DNA from: Fibrobacter succinogenes
Lineage (GTDB): Bacteria > Fibrobacterota > Chitinivibrionia > Chitinivibrionales > Chitinivibrionaceae
Direction of reading: 5' to 3'
NCBI GenBank assembly: GCA_020726425.1
Contig: DYSA01000004.1
Coordinates: 1 to 32,125 of the forward strand
DNA length: 32,125 bases
Shown: positions 16,145-25,165 of the stretch, in pieces
Layout: the number at the start of each line of letters is the position of its first letter
Position numbering within the stretch: the first letter of the stretch is position 1
Program-made: the position numbers and the translations under genes
The notes under the pieces: generated by a model
Database searches by the model: none
What the model was told of the DNA's origin: nothing
The model's input: the letters and a program-made list of their open reading frames with translations, nothing else

Positions 16145-19100
16145 TCATTTTAATTTCGTCAGTTGCTCTTTAGCTTTCGCAATTTTTTCTTCTTCATCCA
16201 AAATTGATCTTTTTGCAACATTTTCAATTTCTGTCAACTTTGCAAGTTTTTCAGAATCATCACTTCCAGAACTCATTACAGCACTAATATTTGAAAGTGC
16301 CTGTTCCAATCCACGCTGAACTTCAGCCTCGACTGAATTGGTTACACGCTGTTCTTCATTGATAGTTTCAAATTGTATTGTCATCGCTTCTGAAGTCGGG
16401 TCGATATATTCGATACGACTTTTCACACTATCAACCCAGACGTTACGTGAAATACCGATTGCTTTCGCGGTATTCAATGCTTCTTCGAATTTCGGAAGGG
16501 CGGCATCAAGAGCAGTCAAATATTTTTCATCGAGAGCATCCCGATACTCCTGTTCCTCATCTGCCGTTAATCCATCAGGGATCGGAGCATCACGGAAAAT
16601 TTCACCTACTTCTTCAAGAAGACGACCTTTTCGATATCCCATCTCCATATAGGCTATTTCAGATTTACGAACATACTCATTACTAATTCCCTGTTTCTGA
16701 GCAGTTTCGATATTCCAGCCAAGTTTTTCTTGAGCACGTGAATAATACTGTTCAAGTCCAGAAACAAGCTGAATTTTCGCGGCCAATTTTTCATCGCGAC
16801 TACCAAAGAGTTGCTGATCGCGAAGATCACTCGCAAAATTTACATAGGTCATACCGATTGCATAGGTTGATTTGAATGTCCACTCTTCAATACCCATTTT
16901 GATAGCTTCTGCATATGATTCAAGTACAGGTTTGAGCGCCTTAACTTTAATATCAAGTTGCTTTTTAACGGCTGCTGGATTTGCACCAACAAGCTTGATC
17001 GCTTCAACTTTCGCACGATTCAACTCACCGAAGATATAGTAACTTTTTGCACCGATATCACTTGAGAGTTCATCTTTTTTCGCATATTTCTCATATACTT
17101 TAATGGCAAGTGAAACATTCGTCTCTGCAGCAGAAATCTGTTTCAACTCAATAAATGCCTCAGTCGCTAACAGATACGCATTAATCTGTTTCTGACGTGG
17201 TTCTGGGAATTTATTTGCATAATCAACAAAGGCATTCGCCATATCTGATTTGCGTTCCATTTTCTGATAACAGTATCCAATCGAGTAATATCCTTCAGCT
17301 GCGAATTCTGTTTCTGTGTATTTCGTTCCAAGAATGGTATACACATCAATTGCTCGCTGGAAATTTTTCGCTTTTTCATACGCAAGACCGGCATTGTAAA
17401 GAGCTGTTGGGGTATTCACAGCGGTTGGATACAGTTTATATGCGAGATAAAACGCATCACCCGATTTCGTGTCATTGCCAGCTGTCTTGTAATACTCCGC
17501 GGCTTTCGCCAAAGCACCGATCGCAAATGCAGTGTCCTTAATCGTAGATCCAGCAAGCTCCATCACCGTCGCTGCTTCAGTAAACTTATTGAGCTTCACA
17601 TAATTTTCACCTGCACGGCCATAGGCTTGCGGAATAAGCTTAGAAGCAGGGAACTGCTTAGCTAAGGCTACAAATGTTTCAGCAGCTTTTATTCCATCAT
17701 TTCCTGTTTCATATGACGCCGCAGCTTCAAACCAAGCTTTTTCAGCCACAACACTTGATGGATACTTCGAAGCAACGCTCATAAATGCAGTTGCCGCCGC
17801 AGGATATCCACCATTGGTACGCAATGCATCTGCTTTCAGGAACAGGGCACCTGCCGCGAGATCGATATACTTCTTATACTCTTCCGAGTTTTTCTCAGTC
17901 CGAGCGAGCAGCACATCATACGTTGAAATTGCAAGGTCAAACTGTTTGCTCTTTGTATATGCATCAGCCTTGAGCTTTGTTGCACGAGTAAAGAGATCTT
18001 TGTCCGAACCGTATTGCAATACAACTTTTTCACATTCAGAAATTGTTGTTACATAATCTTCACCAGTGTACATAACATCAGCAGCAAGCATCAACACTTC
18101 TGGAGCATTGGGGCTCTTAGGGAATCTTGATTGGAATCCACGTACATATCCAAGGAATTTCTGAGTTGCTGGAAGTTGATACGCAGCAACACCGGTAAGA
18201 TTTCCGTTTTTAACTTGGATTTTACGCAAAGTATCAAGTGCAACAATCGAGTTAAACCCTGCATCCATCTGTGAAATATCTACAGGTGAACTTTTCTTTT
18301 CTTTCTTTGCTTTTTCTTGTTCTTCTTGCGAAAGTCCAAGAGTGTCAATGTCAGACTTGAACGACGGATACTTTGTCAAATCAGCATTCGCAACGAAATC
18401 GTAGTACTCTGCAGCTTTTTCGAACTGCCCGAGAGTTGAATACGCTTCTGCTGCATTGTAGTGATATTCGTATGTTGCCCATTTGTCTTCAGGATACATA
18501 CTAATGAATTGTTCATATCTTTTAAGAGCTTCAGCAAACCAAGCACTCTTTTTTTCAGGCTCTTTTGAAGACTGCGCCATAGAGTGATAGTAAATCGCGA
18601 TCTGACCAAGAGCTTTGCGAACTTCAAGATCAGCTTTTGCAATTCCTACCTTATTAGAGGCATTCTTTTGCGCCCATGGCCCATTTTTACCATAAACATC
18701 AACCAATTTTTCGCGTGCTTTAGCAGCATCTTCGTTTTTCTTACGAATCACATAACAGTTCACGATATTTGTCTGAGCCCGAGGTGCATCTTCGAAATCT
18801 GGGAATTTATCTATTGCACGAGACAACGCAAGAACCGCAGCTTCGTACTGGCCATGGTCATAATTTTTCATACCAACAGCGTAGGTCACAGTGTCTTCAT
18901 ACGTCCGTTTCCCCTTAGACGAGAAATAATCAAGTGCCTTTTGTGCACCATTATCCATATCTGAGAAACAAACAGAAAGATACTCCATTGCCTCTGGGCG
19001 GAGGTCGCGTTTAGGAAACTCAAGGCGGTCACACTTGTCAATATACTGACCAAAGTACTCAGCACCTTTTTCAAAGCTACCAATATTGTAGTATATTTCC

Positions 19101-19825
19101 GCGGTTCTAAAATGAGCCACTTCACGAGTTGCATCATTGAGATGAGCCTGATTAATAGCATTCAAGTGTTTTAGAGCTTCAGTATACTCGCGTTCAGAAA
19201 AGTGAATTTCCGCAAGACGATAGCGAGCTGCCGCAGCACGAACATCTGTCGGATTTACTTCTACAAGCTTGTTATATGACTCAAGAGACTTATCAATTTC
19301 GCCACGCAGATAGTAGATATTACCCACTTGATAATAGGCTTCGCCAACAAGTTTTGAAGTTGGATACTCCTTAATACCGCGCTTATAGCTAGCTAACGCC
19401 TTACTATAATCAGGAGCAGGAGAAACAGGCTCTTTACCTACAGGATTTTTCTGATATTTGATCATGCCCTGCTCGTAAGCTTCCTGAGCTTTCACAAAAT
19501 CATCTTGCGATTTATTGTAATAGAACTTACTAACCGAAAAGAGAGCATCGGCACAACGTTCATTGACTTGACCTACACAGTTTTTTGTCAAATAAGACTC
19601 GTAACGCGCAATAACTTCTTCGGGACTTGCGGTAGTAGTTTGAGCACTCTCAACCTTGCCTAGCAATTTTTCTTTGTCTTGCTTCGCTTTTTCAATCTGC
19701 ATAAGAAGCTCTTGGCGCTTCTTATCCTTCTCTGCATCTGTAAGCTCTTTACCTGCCAACACCGTCGCAAACTGAGCGCACACGACCACTGCCATCATAA
19801 TTATTGGAAACCGTTTCATAAACAA
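16145..19825 (-). CDS. Giant exported tetratricopeptide-repeat protein of the motor cluster
   Basis: 1226 residues. A signal peptide (KRFPIIMMAVVVCAQFATVLA) is followed by a short Lys/Glu coiled coil and then many TPR-like repeats from about residue 60 to 940. Examples are the units around YPTSKLVGEAYYQVGNIYYLR, DVRAAAARYRLAEIHFSEREY and EFAAEGYYSIGYCYQKMER. The last 280 residues are helical and less TPR-like, ending in a coiled coil. The start is probably the TTG at 19825, since AAGGAG lies 6 bases upstream; an ATG at 19819 is the alternative. It is the first gene of the motor cluster. Long TPR proteins of this kind (Glt/Agl systems) act as periplasmic scaffolds, which is the inferred role here. 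Confidence 0.85.
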   Translation of the reverse strand: MFMKRFPIIMMAVVVCAQFATVLAGKELTDAEKDKKRQELLMQIEKAKQDKEKLLGKVESAQTTTASPEEVIARYESYLTKNCVGQVNERCADALFSVSKFYYNKSQDDFVKAQEAYEQGMIKYQKNPVGKEPVSPAPDYSKALASYKRGIKEYPTSKLVGEAYYQVGNIYYLRGEIDKSLESYNKLVEVNPTDVRAAAARYRLAEIHFSEREYTEALKHLNAINQAHLNDATREVAHFRTAEIYYNIGSFEKGAEYFGQYIDKCDRLEFPKRDLRPEAMEYLSVCFSDMDNGAQKALDYFSSKGKRTYEDTVTYAVGMKNYDHGQYEAAVLALSRAIDKFPDFEDAPRAQTNIVNCYVIRKKNEDAAKAREKLVDVYGKNGPWAQKNASNKVGIAKADLEVRKALGQIAIYYHSMAQSSKEPEKKSAWFAEALKRYEQFISMYPEDKWATYEYHYNAAEAYSTLGQFEKAAEYYDFVANADLTKYPSFKSDIDTLGLSQEEQEKAKKEKKSSPVDISQMDAGFNSIVALDTLRKIQVKNGNLTGVAAYQLPATQKFLGYVRGFQSRFPKSPNAPEVLMLAADVMYTGEDYVTTISECEKVVLQYGSDKDLFTRATKLKADAYTKSKQFDLAISTYDVLLARTEKNSEEYKKYIDLAAGALFLKADALRTNGGYPAAATAFMSVASKYPSSVVAEKAWFEAAASYETGNDGIKAAETFVALAKQFPASKLIPQAYGRAGENYVKLNKFTEAATVMELAGSTIKDTAFAIGALAKAAEYYKTAGNDTKSGDAFYLAYKLYPTAVNTPTALYNAGLAYEKAKNFQRAIDVYTILGTKYTETEFAAEGYYSIGYCYQKMERKSDMANAFVDYANKFPEPRQKQINAYLLATEAFIELKQISAAETNVSLAIKVYEKYAKKDELSSDIGAKSYYIFGELNRAKVEAIKLVGANPAAVKKQLDIKVKALKPVLESYAEAIKMGIEEWTFKSTYAIGMTYVNFASDLRDQQLFGSRDEKLAAKIQLVSGLEQYYSRAQEKLGWNIETAQKQGISNEYVRKSEIAYMEMGYRKGRLLEEVGEIFRDAPIPDGLTADEEQEYRDALDEKYLTALDAALPKFEEALNTAKAIGISRNVWVDSVKSRIEYIDPTSEAMTIQFETINEEQRVTNSVEAEVQRGLEQALSNISAVMSSGSDDSEKLAKLTEIENVAKRSILDEEEKIAKAKEQLTKLK

Positions 19826-19861
19826 TTGCTACTCCTTCGCTTTTGTCTCAACTGTATTCAG

Positions 19862-19890
19862 ATTAGATCGATTCAGCAAATAATCTACAA
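19862..19890 (-). promoter_or_regulatory. Candidate sigma-70-type promoter for the motor operon
   Basis: On the minus strand TTGTAG and TCTAAT are separated by exactly 17 bases, matching the -35 and -10 consensus at 4/6 and 5/6. The site lies in the 115-base gap between ispE and the TPR gene, about 40 bases upstream of the latter's start. Nothing else notable is in the gap beyond a short ATAAGCTTAT palindrome. AT-rich gaps give chance matches. Confidence 0.35.
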
Positions 19891-19940
19891 CATCGAATCT
19901 AAAATTGCATAATTTTATCAATAAGCTTATCATTTTTGTT

Positions 19941-20786
19941 TTAGAGAGACTCAACAACCATGCTATTAGAAAATAATCCAGCAGAATCACGAACTTTGTC
20001 TATACTCGAAAACACGCCAACCATCGTGGATCCAGACCCAGACATAAATGATGTATCAGCACCACATTGCAACAGAGAATCGCGAATATTCACCAACTCC
20101 GGATATCGAGGAAACACCGACAATTCAAAGTCATTGTGAAGCAACCCGATCAAATCGCCGTATTTTTTCCCCTGTAATACATCTTTTATTTTATTTGTGT
20201 CAGATATCCTTTTTCCGACAAGATCATAGTCAATTCCTCGATATGCATCTGCCGTAGACACCCCAAATGGTGGAACAACTAAAAGAAAATAGAGTTTCAT
20301 ATCATGAGAAAAAGGATCAAGAACCTCAGTCGCTTCACTGTCAAATGCGGTCCCTCCCGTAAAATAAAACGGGACATCCATGCCAAGTTTTCGACCCAAA
20401 CGAACTTTGTCTTCATAGGTCAACCCAATGTTCCAAAGCTCATCAAGCAGATTTATCACTGTTGCAGCATTGGTACTTCCACCAGCCAGGCCCCCCTGCA
20501 CTGGAATCACCTTGTGAATATCTATTGAAACATCAGAACCCACACCACATTCACTCCGAATGAGATCAACTGCTTTCCAGCAGATATTCGCCTCATCTAA
20601 AGGGACTCCCGAGTGGTTGCAACTAATTGACATCTCATCGGATTCGGCTATAGTAATCGTATCACCAAGGGATATCTTCTGTTTAATCAAACCCAATTCA
20701 TGATATCCAGCATAAGGACCACCAGTTAACTTGCGAACGATATCTAACGCCAGAGTCAAACGAGTATATGAAACTGCACTAACCAC
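19941..20786 (-). CDS. ispE: 4-diphosphocytidyl-2-C-methyl-D-erythritol kinase
   Basis: 281 residues, the usual IspE size. It phosphorylates CDP-methylerythritol in the non-mevalonate isoprenoid pathway. GHMP kinase motifs are visible: GYHEL (27-31), the ATP-binding loop PVQGGLAGGSTNAATV (95-110), MDVPF with the catalytic Asp137, and GSGS near the C-terminus. The N-terminal motif is divergent: where IspE has AKINL (or AKLNL), this protein has TRLTL, so the catalytic Lys is Arg9 and the Asn is Thr11, and a few extra residues precede GYH. It starts with GTG at 20786, with GGAG 6 bases upstream, and overlaps rsmA by 8 bases. Confidence 0.88.
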   Translation of the reverse strand: MVSAVSYTRLTLALDIVRKLTGGPYAGYHELGLIKQKISLGDTITIAESDEMSISCNHSGVPLDEANICWKAVDLIRSECGVGSDVSIDIHKVIPVQGGLAGGSTNAATVINLLDELWNIGLTYEDKVRLGRKLGMDVPFYFTGGTAFDSEATEVLDPFSHDMKLYFLLVVPPFGVSTADAYRGIDYDLVGKRISDTNKIKDVLQGKKYGDLIGLLHNDFELSVFPRYPELVNIRDSLLQCGADTSFMSGSGSTMVGVFSSIDKVRDSAGLFSNSMVVESL

Positions 20787-21597
20787 GACTCACTCCATAT
20801 ATTACAGAATACAAATTAACCCAATCAGCAACCGAAAGCTCCTCAGGACGAACATCCACAGAAATACCTGCGGCAAGTAGTTGCTCTTCTGCCCCGACTT
20901 TACCTCCGGTTTTTGACTGAATGTTGTTACTCAACTTTTTGCGACGTGTTGCATACGCAAACGAAACAAACTCCACAAAAGGCACCCAATGATCACGAGG
21001 AAGACGGCCATAGTGAGAATCGTCAAGAACTATCCGAAACACAGAAGATACAATTTTAGGTTTCGGGAAAAATGCACCCGGAGGCACATCAAACAATTTT
21101 TCAGCTACACCAAAATAGCCGCACAATATCGACAGAAATCCAATATCTTTGCCACCGGCACTTGCGCAGATTCGTTCCGCAACCTCCTTCTGAACCATAA
21201 AAGTAACAGATTTCAAAAGAGGAGCTGTAAAAAGGATTTTCTTTATTATATGAGAGGCCACATTGTATGGCAAGTTTCCAACTGCATGATACGAATCACC
21301 CAAGCAAGAATAATCATATTTTACGGCATCACCATTTACAATCTGATATAACGAGTCGCCCAATTTTTCTTTCAAATAAGGAATAACGTCTCGATCCATC
21401 TCAATCATAGTGAACTGAAAATCTTTTTTAACCAAGTACGAGCTCAAAGCACCTTTACCGGGGCCAATTTCCACGACAACATCACCACTATTAGCAGGTA
21501 CTGACTCTACAATTTTTTCTATATAGTAAGGCACAGTGAGAAAATTTTGACCAAACTTCTTCTTTGGAACATGACCTTCAGACAACACAAACCTCAA
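20779..21597 (-). CDS. rsmA: 16S rRNA dimethyladenosine transferase
   Basis: Up to 272 residues. It dimethylates the two adjacent adenosines in the 3'-terminal helix of 16S rRNA, using S-adenosylmethionine. Motifs are GQNFL (16-20), the SAM-binding VEIGPGKGAL (42-51), the acidic residue after the second strand (IEMD, 65-68) and the catalytic NLPYN (108-112). The start codon is uncertain. A TTG at 21597 is the outermost candidate, but TGAGG lies 6 bases before a second TTG at 21585, and a GTG lies at 21588. It shares an operon with ispE, a frequent neighbour. Confidence 0.92.
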   Translation of the reverse strand: MRFVLSEGHVPKKKFGQNFLTVPYYIEKIVESVPANSGDVVVEIGPGKGALSSYLVKKDFQFTMIEMDRDVIPYLKEKLGDSLYQIVNGDAVKYDYSCLGDSYHAVGNLPYNVASHIIKKILFTAPLLKSVTFMVQKEVAERICASAGGKDIGFLSILCGYFGVAEKLFDVPPGAFFPKPKIVSSVFRIVLDDSHYGRLPRDHWVPFVEFVSFAYATRRKKLSNNIQSKTGGKVGAEEQLLAAGISVDVRPEELSVADWVNLYSVIYGVSRG

Positions 21598-21667
21598 TCA
21601 TCGTTGACATTCTTTGTTCTTACAATGTAGTTTTGTAAAGAATATACACCAATCGAGAGGATTACCG

Positions 21668-22081
21668 GTGAACAGATTTACTCTAATAGCTGTTTCTGCT
21701 GCACTATTAATGTCTAGTTGCGGCGCAAAAAAAGAACAAGTTCAGACCGAACCAACACCTGCGCCCGTAGTTGAACCGACTCAAACAGCTACCCCATTTA
21801 CACCAAACGAAAACGGCCAAACCACGCTGCTTCAGGTGAAATTTTGGAAACTAGCAAACTCTCCCCTTGATTCTATTGCGGCAGCGTACGCAGAACAACT
21901 ATCGACAAAAGATACTGTCGCGTACAAAACTTCAGTTGAGGCATTTACCACTGCCCGCGAGTCAATTTGCAAAAACTCTGGAATCTCGGGAGGATACGAA
22001 GAATACCTCTGGATTTCTCAAAATATTGGCAATCCAATCAACCGACCTTTACTCGATTCTCTAAATCTACAATCGATGTAA
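21668..22081 (+). CDS. Small predicted lipoprotein of unknown function
   Basis: 137 residues from the GTG at 21668, chosen because GAGAGGA lies upstream at a proper distance; upstream in-frame codons would add 18 residues before the signal. The signal VNRFTLIAVSAALLMSSC has a lipobox-like end with Cys18. A Pro/Thr/Glu-rich linker (about 20-50) follows, as in lipoproteins that hold a domain away from the membrane, then a small helical domain with one further Cys (ARESICKNSG). It is divergent from rsmA and precedes the tRNA. I do not recognise the family. Confidence 0.75.
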   Translation: MNRFTLIAVSAALLMSSCGAKKEQVQTEPTPAPVVEPTQTATPFTPNENGQTTLLQVKFWKLANSPLDSIAAAYAEQLSTKDTVAYKTSVEAFTTARESICKNSGISGGYEEYLWISQNIGNPINRPLLDSLNLQSM

Positions 22082-22088
22082 TTTTTCC

Positions 22089-22117
22089 TTGTATTTTTAA
22101 TATTCACACACTATTTT
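22089..22117 (+). promoter_or_regulatory. Candidate promoter of the tRNA-Val gene
   Basis: TTGTAT and TATTTT are separated by 17 bases, with the predicted start about 10 bases before the tRNA. Each hexamer matches the consensus at 4 of 6. It begins 8 bases after the lipoprotein gene. The AT-rich context makes chance matches likely. Confidence 0.35.
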
Positions 22118-22132
22118 TGCGTCGTTGGTTAA

Positions 22133-22209
22133 GGGAGATTAGCTCAGTTGGTTAGAGCGCTACATTGACATTGTAGAGGTCGCTGGTTCGAACCCAGTAT
22201 CACCCACCA
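22133..22209 (+). tRNA. tRNA-Val (anticodon GAC), CCA encoded
   Basis: The 77-base cloverleaf folds as a 7-bp acceptor stem, D arm GCTC/GAGC, anticodon stem CTACA/TGTAG with loop TTGACAT, T arm GCTGG-TTCGAAC-CCAGT, discriminator A and an encoded CCA. The anticodon GAC reads valine codons GUC and GUU. The acceptor strands GGGAGAT and ATCACCC pair except at the fourth position, where A4 faces A69. Most bacterial tRNA-Val(GAC) genes that I know start GGGTGAT, which pairs fully. Confidence 0.95.
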
Positions 22210-22337
22210 CTATACTTACAGACTCCGTGGTTCACTGTTCACCTATGAGTCGCGCTTTAAATGCGTAAATAATCAAGTTCAGTAGTTTTCAAATTCGATT
22301 TTACCACACACAAACGGAAAAAACTTACAGTATTGGA

Positions 22338-24254
22338 ATGAGTATGAAAGTTTATTTGCCAAATGGCAGTGAGCTCATGCTCGACGATGGCGCAACAGCA
22401 TTCGAAGCTGCTAGCATCATTAGTCGTGGCCTTGCACAAAATGCGCTCGCAGCAAAAATAAATGATGTTGTTGTTGATCTTTCACGCACTCTTTCAGATG
22501 GCGACAATCTCGCCATTCTGACATTTGATGATGCTGAAGGAAAAAATGTATTCTGGCATTCTTCTGCGCATATTCTTGCAGAAGCGGTTCAAAACCTCTA
22601 TCCTGGTACCAAGATTACGATTGGCCCAGCGATTGAAGCCGGATTCTACTATGATTTCGACAAAGAAACCCCTTTTACGCCTGACGACCTAGTGAAAATC
22701 GAAACAGAGATCGCCCGAATTGTTTCTGAAAAGAAACCATTTGTTCGCTGTGAGATGAGTCGCGAAGATGCAGAAAAGCAGTTCGTAGCATCAGGAGAAA
22801 CATACAAGACAGAACTTCTTGCAGATATTGAAGGCAATCCTTCATTCTATTCAAGTGGATCGTGGAGCGATATGTGTCGCGGACCTCACGTTCCGAACAC
22901 CGGTGTTGTTAAAGCGGTTAAACTTCTCAGTGTCGCTGGTGCATATTGGCGCGGGGATGTGACAAAGAAAATGCTTCAACGTATTTATGGCGTTTCTTTC
23001 CCGAAAAAGAAAGATCTCGAAGAGTATCTTCACCTTCTTGAAGAAGCAAAAAAACGCGATCACCGCAAACTCGGGAAAGAACTCGATCTCTTTTCATTCC
23101 ACGATGAAGGCCTTGGCTTTCCATTCTGGCATGCAAAAGGATCGATCATTTATAACGAAGTTGCAAACTACAGTCGTGGTGAGCATTTCAAACGGAACTA
23201 CGATGAAGTTCGCACTCCAGTAATTCTCAACGAAGAGTTGTGGCATCGCAGTGGTCACTGGGATAAGTACCAAGAAAATATGTACTTTGTATCCATTGAT
23301 GACAAAGCACATGCGATTAAGCCTATGAACTGCCCTGGCGGACTTCTTATTTTCAAGAATTCACCGCGCTCATATCGCGATCTTCCGATTCGAAATTTCG
23401 AATTTGGGCTTGTTCACCGTCATGAAAAAAGTTCTGCGATGCACGGATTATTCCGCGTTCGTCAGTTTACTCAAGACGATGCACATATTTTCTGTACACC
23501 AGAGCAGATCGAACCGGAAATCAATGATGTTATAGATTTCATTTTCTCTGTATATCAAACTATGGGATTCGATGATTTCTTCATTGAACTTTCTACTCGC
23601 CCTGATAAATTTATCGGCGATCTAGAAGTGTGGGACGTTGCTGAAAAAGCACTTCAAAGTGTCCTTGAAGCAAAAGGTATTAAGTACAAACTCAATCCTG
23701 GCGACGGCGCATTCTACGGGCCAAAAATTGACTTCCATATTCGCGACTCGCTGAAGCGAAGTTGGCAGTGCGGAACAATCCAGCTCGATTTCTCAATGCC
23801 TAAACGTTTTGAACTTGAATATGCTGATTCCGATGGTACAAAGAAAACTCCGGTGATGATTCACCGTGCACTTCTCGGTTCAATGGAACGATTTATCGGA
23901 ATTATGATTGAGCACTATGCAGGATTCCTTCCTTTATGGCTCTCTCCTGTTCAGGTAAAAGTGATGACAATTTCTGATAAGTTTAACACTTTTGCAGAGG
24001 AAGTCACCGCAAAACTTCGATCTTTCGGTATTCGTGCTGAAATGGATTACCGAAGTGAAAAAGTTGGATATAAAATCCGCGATGCAGAAACTCACAAAGT
24101 TCCGTATATGGCTGTTATCGGCGAAAAAGAGATGGAAGCAGGATCGGTATCGGTTCGTCTTCATAAAAAAGGTGACCTTGGTGTTTTGACAGTTGACACC
24201 TTTATCGCTCAGTTACAAGATCAAATTGTCAACAAAAAAGCATACGAAGAGTAA
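22338..24254 (+). CDS. thrS: Threonyl-tRNA synthetase
   Basis: 638 residues, the normal length. It joins threonine to tRNA-Thr and edits mischarged serine. Domains run TGS (about 3-62), the editing domain with HSSAH (74-78) and Cys180, and the class II catalytic core, in which the zinc ligands Cys332 (MNCPGG), His383 and a later His in MIHRALLG are visible, followed by the C-terminal anticodon-binding domain. The start is either ATG at 22338 or ATG at 22344; the second has GGA 8 bases upstream and gives MKVYLPNG, the usual TGS start. No T-box or other recognisable riboswitch was found in the 128-base leader. Confidence 0.97.
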   Translation: MSMKVYLPNGSELMLDDGATAFEAASIISRGLAQNALAAKINDVVVDLSRTLSDGDNLAILTFDDAEGKNVFWHSSAHILAEAVQNLYPGTKITIGPAIEAGFYYDFDKETPFTPDDLVKIETEIARIVSEKKPFVRCEMSREDAEKQFVASGETYKTELLADIEGNPSFYSSGSWSDMCRGPHVPNTGVVKAVKLLSVAGAYWRGDVTKKMLQRIYGVSFPKKKDLEEYLHLLEEAKKRDHRKLGKELDLFSFHDEGLGFPFWHAKGSIIYNEVANYSRGEHFKRNYDEVRTPVILNEELWHRSGHWDKYQENMYFVSIDDKAHAIKPMNCPGGLLIFKNSPRSYRDLPIRNFEFGLVHRHEKSSAMHGLFRVRQFTQDDAHIFCTPEQIEPEINDVIDFIFSVYQTMGFDDFFIELSTRPDKFIGDLEVWDVAEKALQSVLEAKGIKYKLNPGDGAFYGPKIDFHIRDSLKRSWQCGTIQLDFSMPKRFELEYADSDGTKKTPVMIHRALLGSMERFIGIMIEHYAGFLPLWLSPVQVKVMTISDKFNTFAEEVTAKLRSFGIRAEMDYRSEKVGYKIRDAETHKVPYMAVIGEKEMEAGSVSVRLHKKGDLGVLTVDTFIAQLQDQIVNKKAYEE

Positions 24255-24266
24255 GTTACTAAACCT

Positions 24267-24280
24267 GGAGGATTAGTATC
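24267..24280 (+). promoter_or_regulatory. Shine-Dalgarno plus AUC start codon of infC
   Basis: GGAGG (24267-24271), a 6-base spacer and ATC. An in-frame ATT directly abuts the GGAGG, too close to be used, and no in-frame ATG, GTG or TTG lies at a usable distance. The rare start codon is the known element of infC autoregulation. Confidence 0.88.
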
Positions 24281-24919
24281 GCAAGAAAATTTAGAGGCCT
24301 GCCTCAAAGAGAATTAGATGACACTCGTATCAATGATATGATCCGGGATGCAGAAATTCGCGTAATTTCAGCAGATGGTGAAGACCTTGGACTTATGACT
24401 AGTAGCGCAGCACTGGCACTGGCAGAAGAAAAAGAACTTGATCTCGTTGAAATCGCAGCTGCGGCTCAACCGCCTGTTTGTCGTATTATGGACTACGGAA
24501 AGTTCAAATACGAAAAAGCGAAAAAAGCGAAAGAGTCAAAGAAGAAGCAGGTAAAGGTTCAGAATAAAGAGATTAAACTGCACCTTAAAACTGACAAGCA
24601 TGACTATGATTTTAAAATGAAACACGCTGTTGATTTCCTCATCAGAGGTAATCGAGTAAAAGTAACTCTCGTTTTCCGTGGACGCGAAATCGTTTACAAA
24701 GACCTTGGGCTTGCAATTATGGAACGTGTTGATGCTGATCTTAGTCAACTTGCATCAGCTGAACGCAAGTTTGTTATGGAAGGCCGTAATATGATCAGTA
24801 ACTATGTTTCTGATAAGGCTAAAGTAAAAGCTTACGAAAAAATCCATGGCGTGAGCAAACCGCTTCCACCAATGGAAAATGACAGTGATGAGTTTGATGA
24901 ATCTGATGATGAAGAGTAA
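24278..24919 (+). CDS. infC: Translation initiation factor IF-3 (AUC start)
   Basis: 213 residues when read from the ATC at 24278; the first in-frame ATG (24338) would cut off 20 residues that belong to the conserved N-terminal domain ([18 protein letters not shown]). GGAGG lies exactly 6 bases before the ATC. IF-3 genes are known for AUU/AUC/AUA starts that let IF-3 repress its own translation. Motifs include [18 protein letters not shown] in the N-domain and [11 protein letters not shown] in the C-domain. The C-terminus carries an acidic extension ([13 protein letters not shown]) beyond the usual end. IF-3 keeps 30S subunits apart and checks the initiator tRNA. Confidence 0.96.
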   Translation: MARKFRGLPQRELDDTRINDMIRDAEIRVISADGEDLGLMTSSAALALAEEKELDLVEIAAAAQPPVCRIMDYGKFKYEKAKKAKESKKKQVKVQNKEIKLHLKTDKHDYDFKMKHAVDFLIRGNRVKVTLVFRGREIVYKDLGLAIMERVDADLSQLASAERKFVMEGRNMISNYVSDKAKVKAYEKIHGVSKPLPPMENDSDEFDESDDEE

Positions 24920-24951
24920 ACAAATCAATTAATTGCTATAGGAGACTTGAC

Positions 24952-25146
24952 ATGCCAAAAATCAAGACTAGAAGCGGCGTTAAAAAGCGTTTCAAGCTTA
25001 CCGGAACCGGTAAAGTTAAAAGAAGTAAAGCGTTCGGTAACCACATTCTTACAACAAAGAGTGCAAAACGGAAACGTAACCTTCGTAAGAGTGCACTTGT
25101 TCACTCTACGCAGATGAAAAAAATTAAAGCTATGCTGAACGCGTAA
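24952..25146 (+). CDS. rpmI: 50S ribosomal protein L35
   Basis: 64 residues, strongly basic, with the family pattern [24 protein letters not shown] and a Lys/Arg-rich end. L35 is a small component of the large ribosomal subunit. TAGGAG lies upstream of the ATG. It sits between infC and rplT, the standard order. Confidence 0.98.
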   Translation: MPKIKTRSGVKKRFKLTGTGKVKRSKAFGNHILTTKSAKRKRNLRKSALVHSTQMKKIKAMLNA

Positions 25147-25165
25147 GGTTTAGAGGAGATTAGAA

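Noticed and set aside
18584-18964. A 126-codon open frame antisense to the giant TPR gene
   Set aside because: It is a shadow of the TPR codons on the other strand, Cys/Phe-rich without any domain, and lacks a ribosome-binding site.
19941-20786. ispE as a pseudogene
   Set aside because: Despite the changed N-terminal motif, the frame, length, ATP loop, catalytic Asp and final GSGS motif are intact.
22133-22209. tRNA-Val as an integration site for a mobile element
   Set aside because: No integrase and no repeated copy of the tRNA 3' end were seen; housekeeping genes follow directly.
22210-22337. T-box riboswitch before thrS
   Set aside because: No T-box sequence, specifier loop or terminator pair is visible in the 128-base gap.
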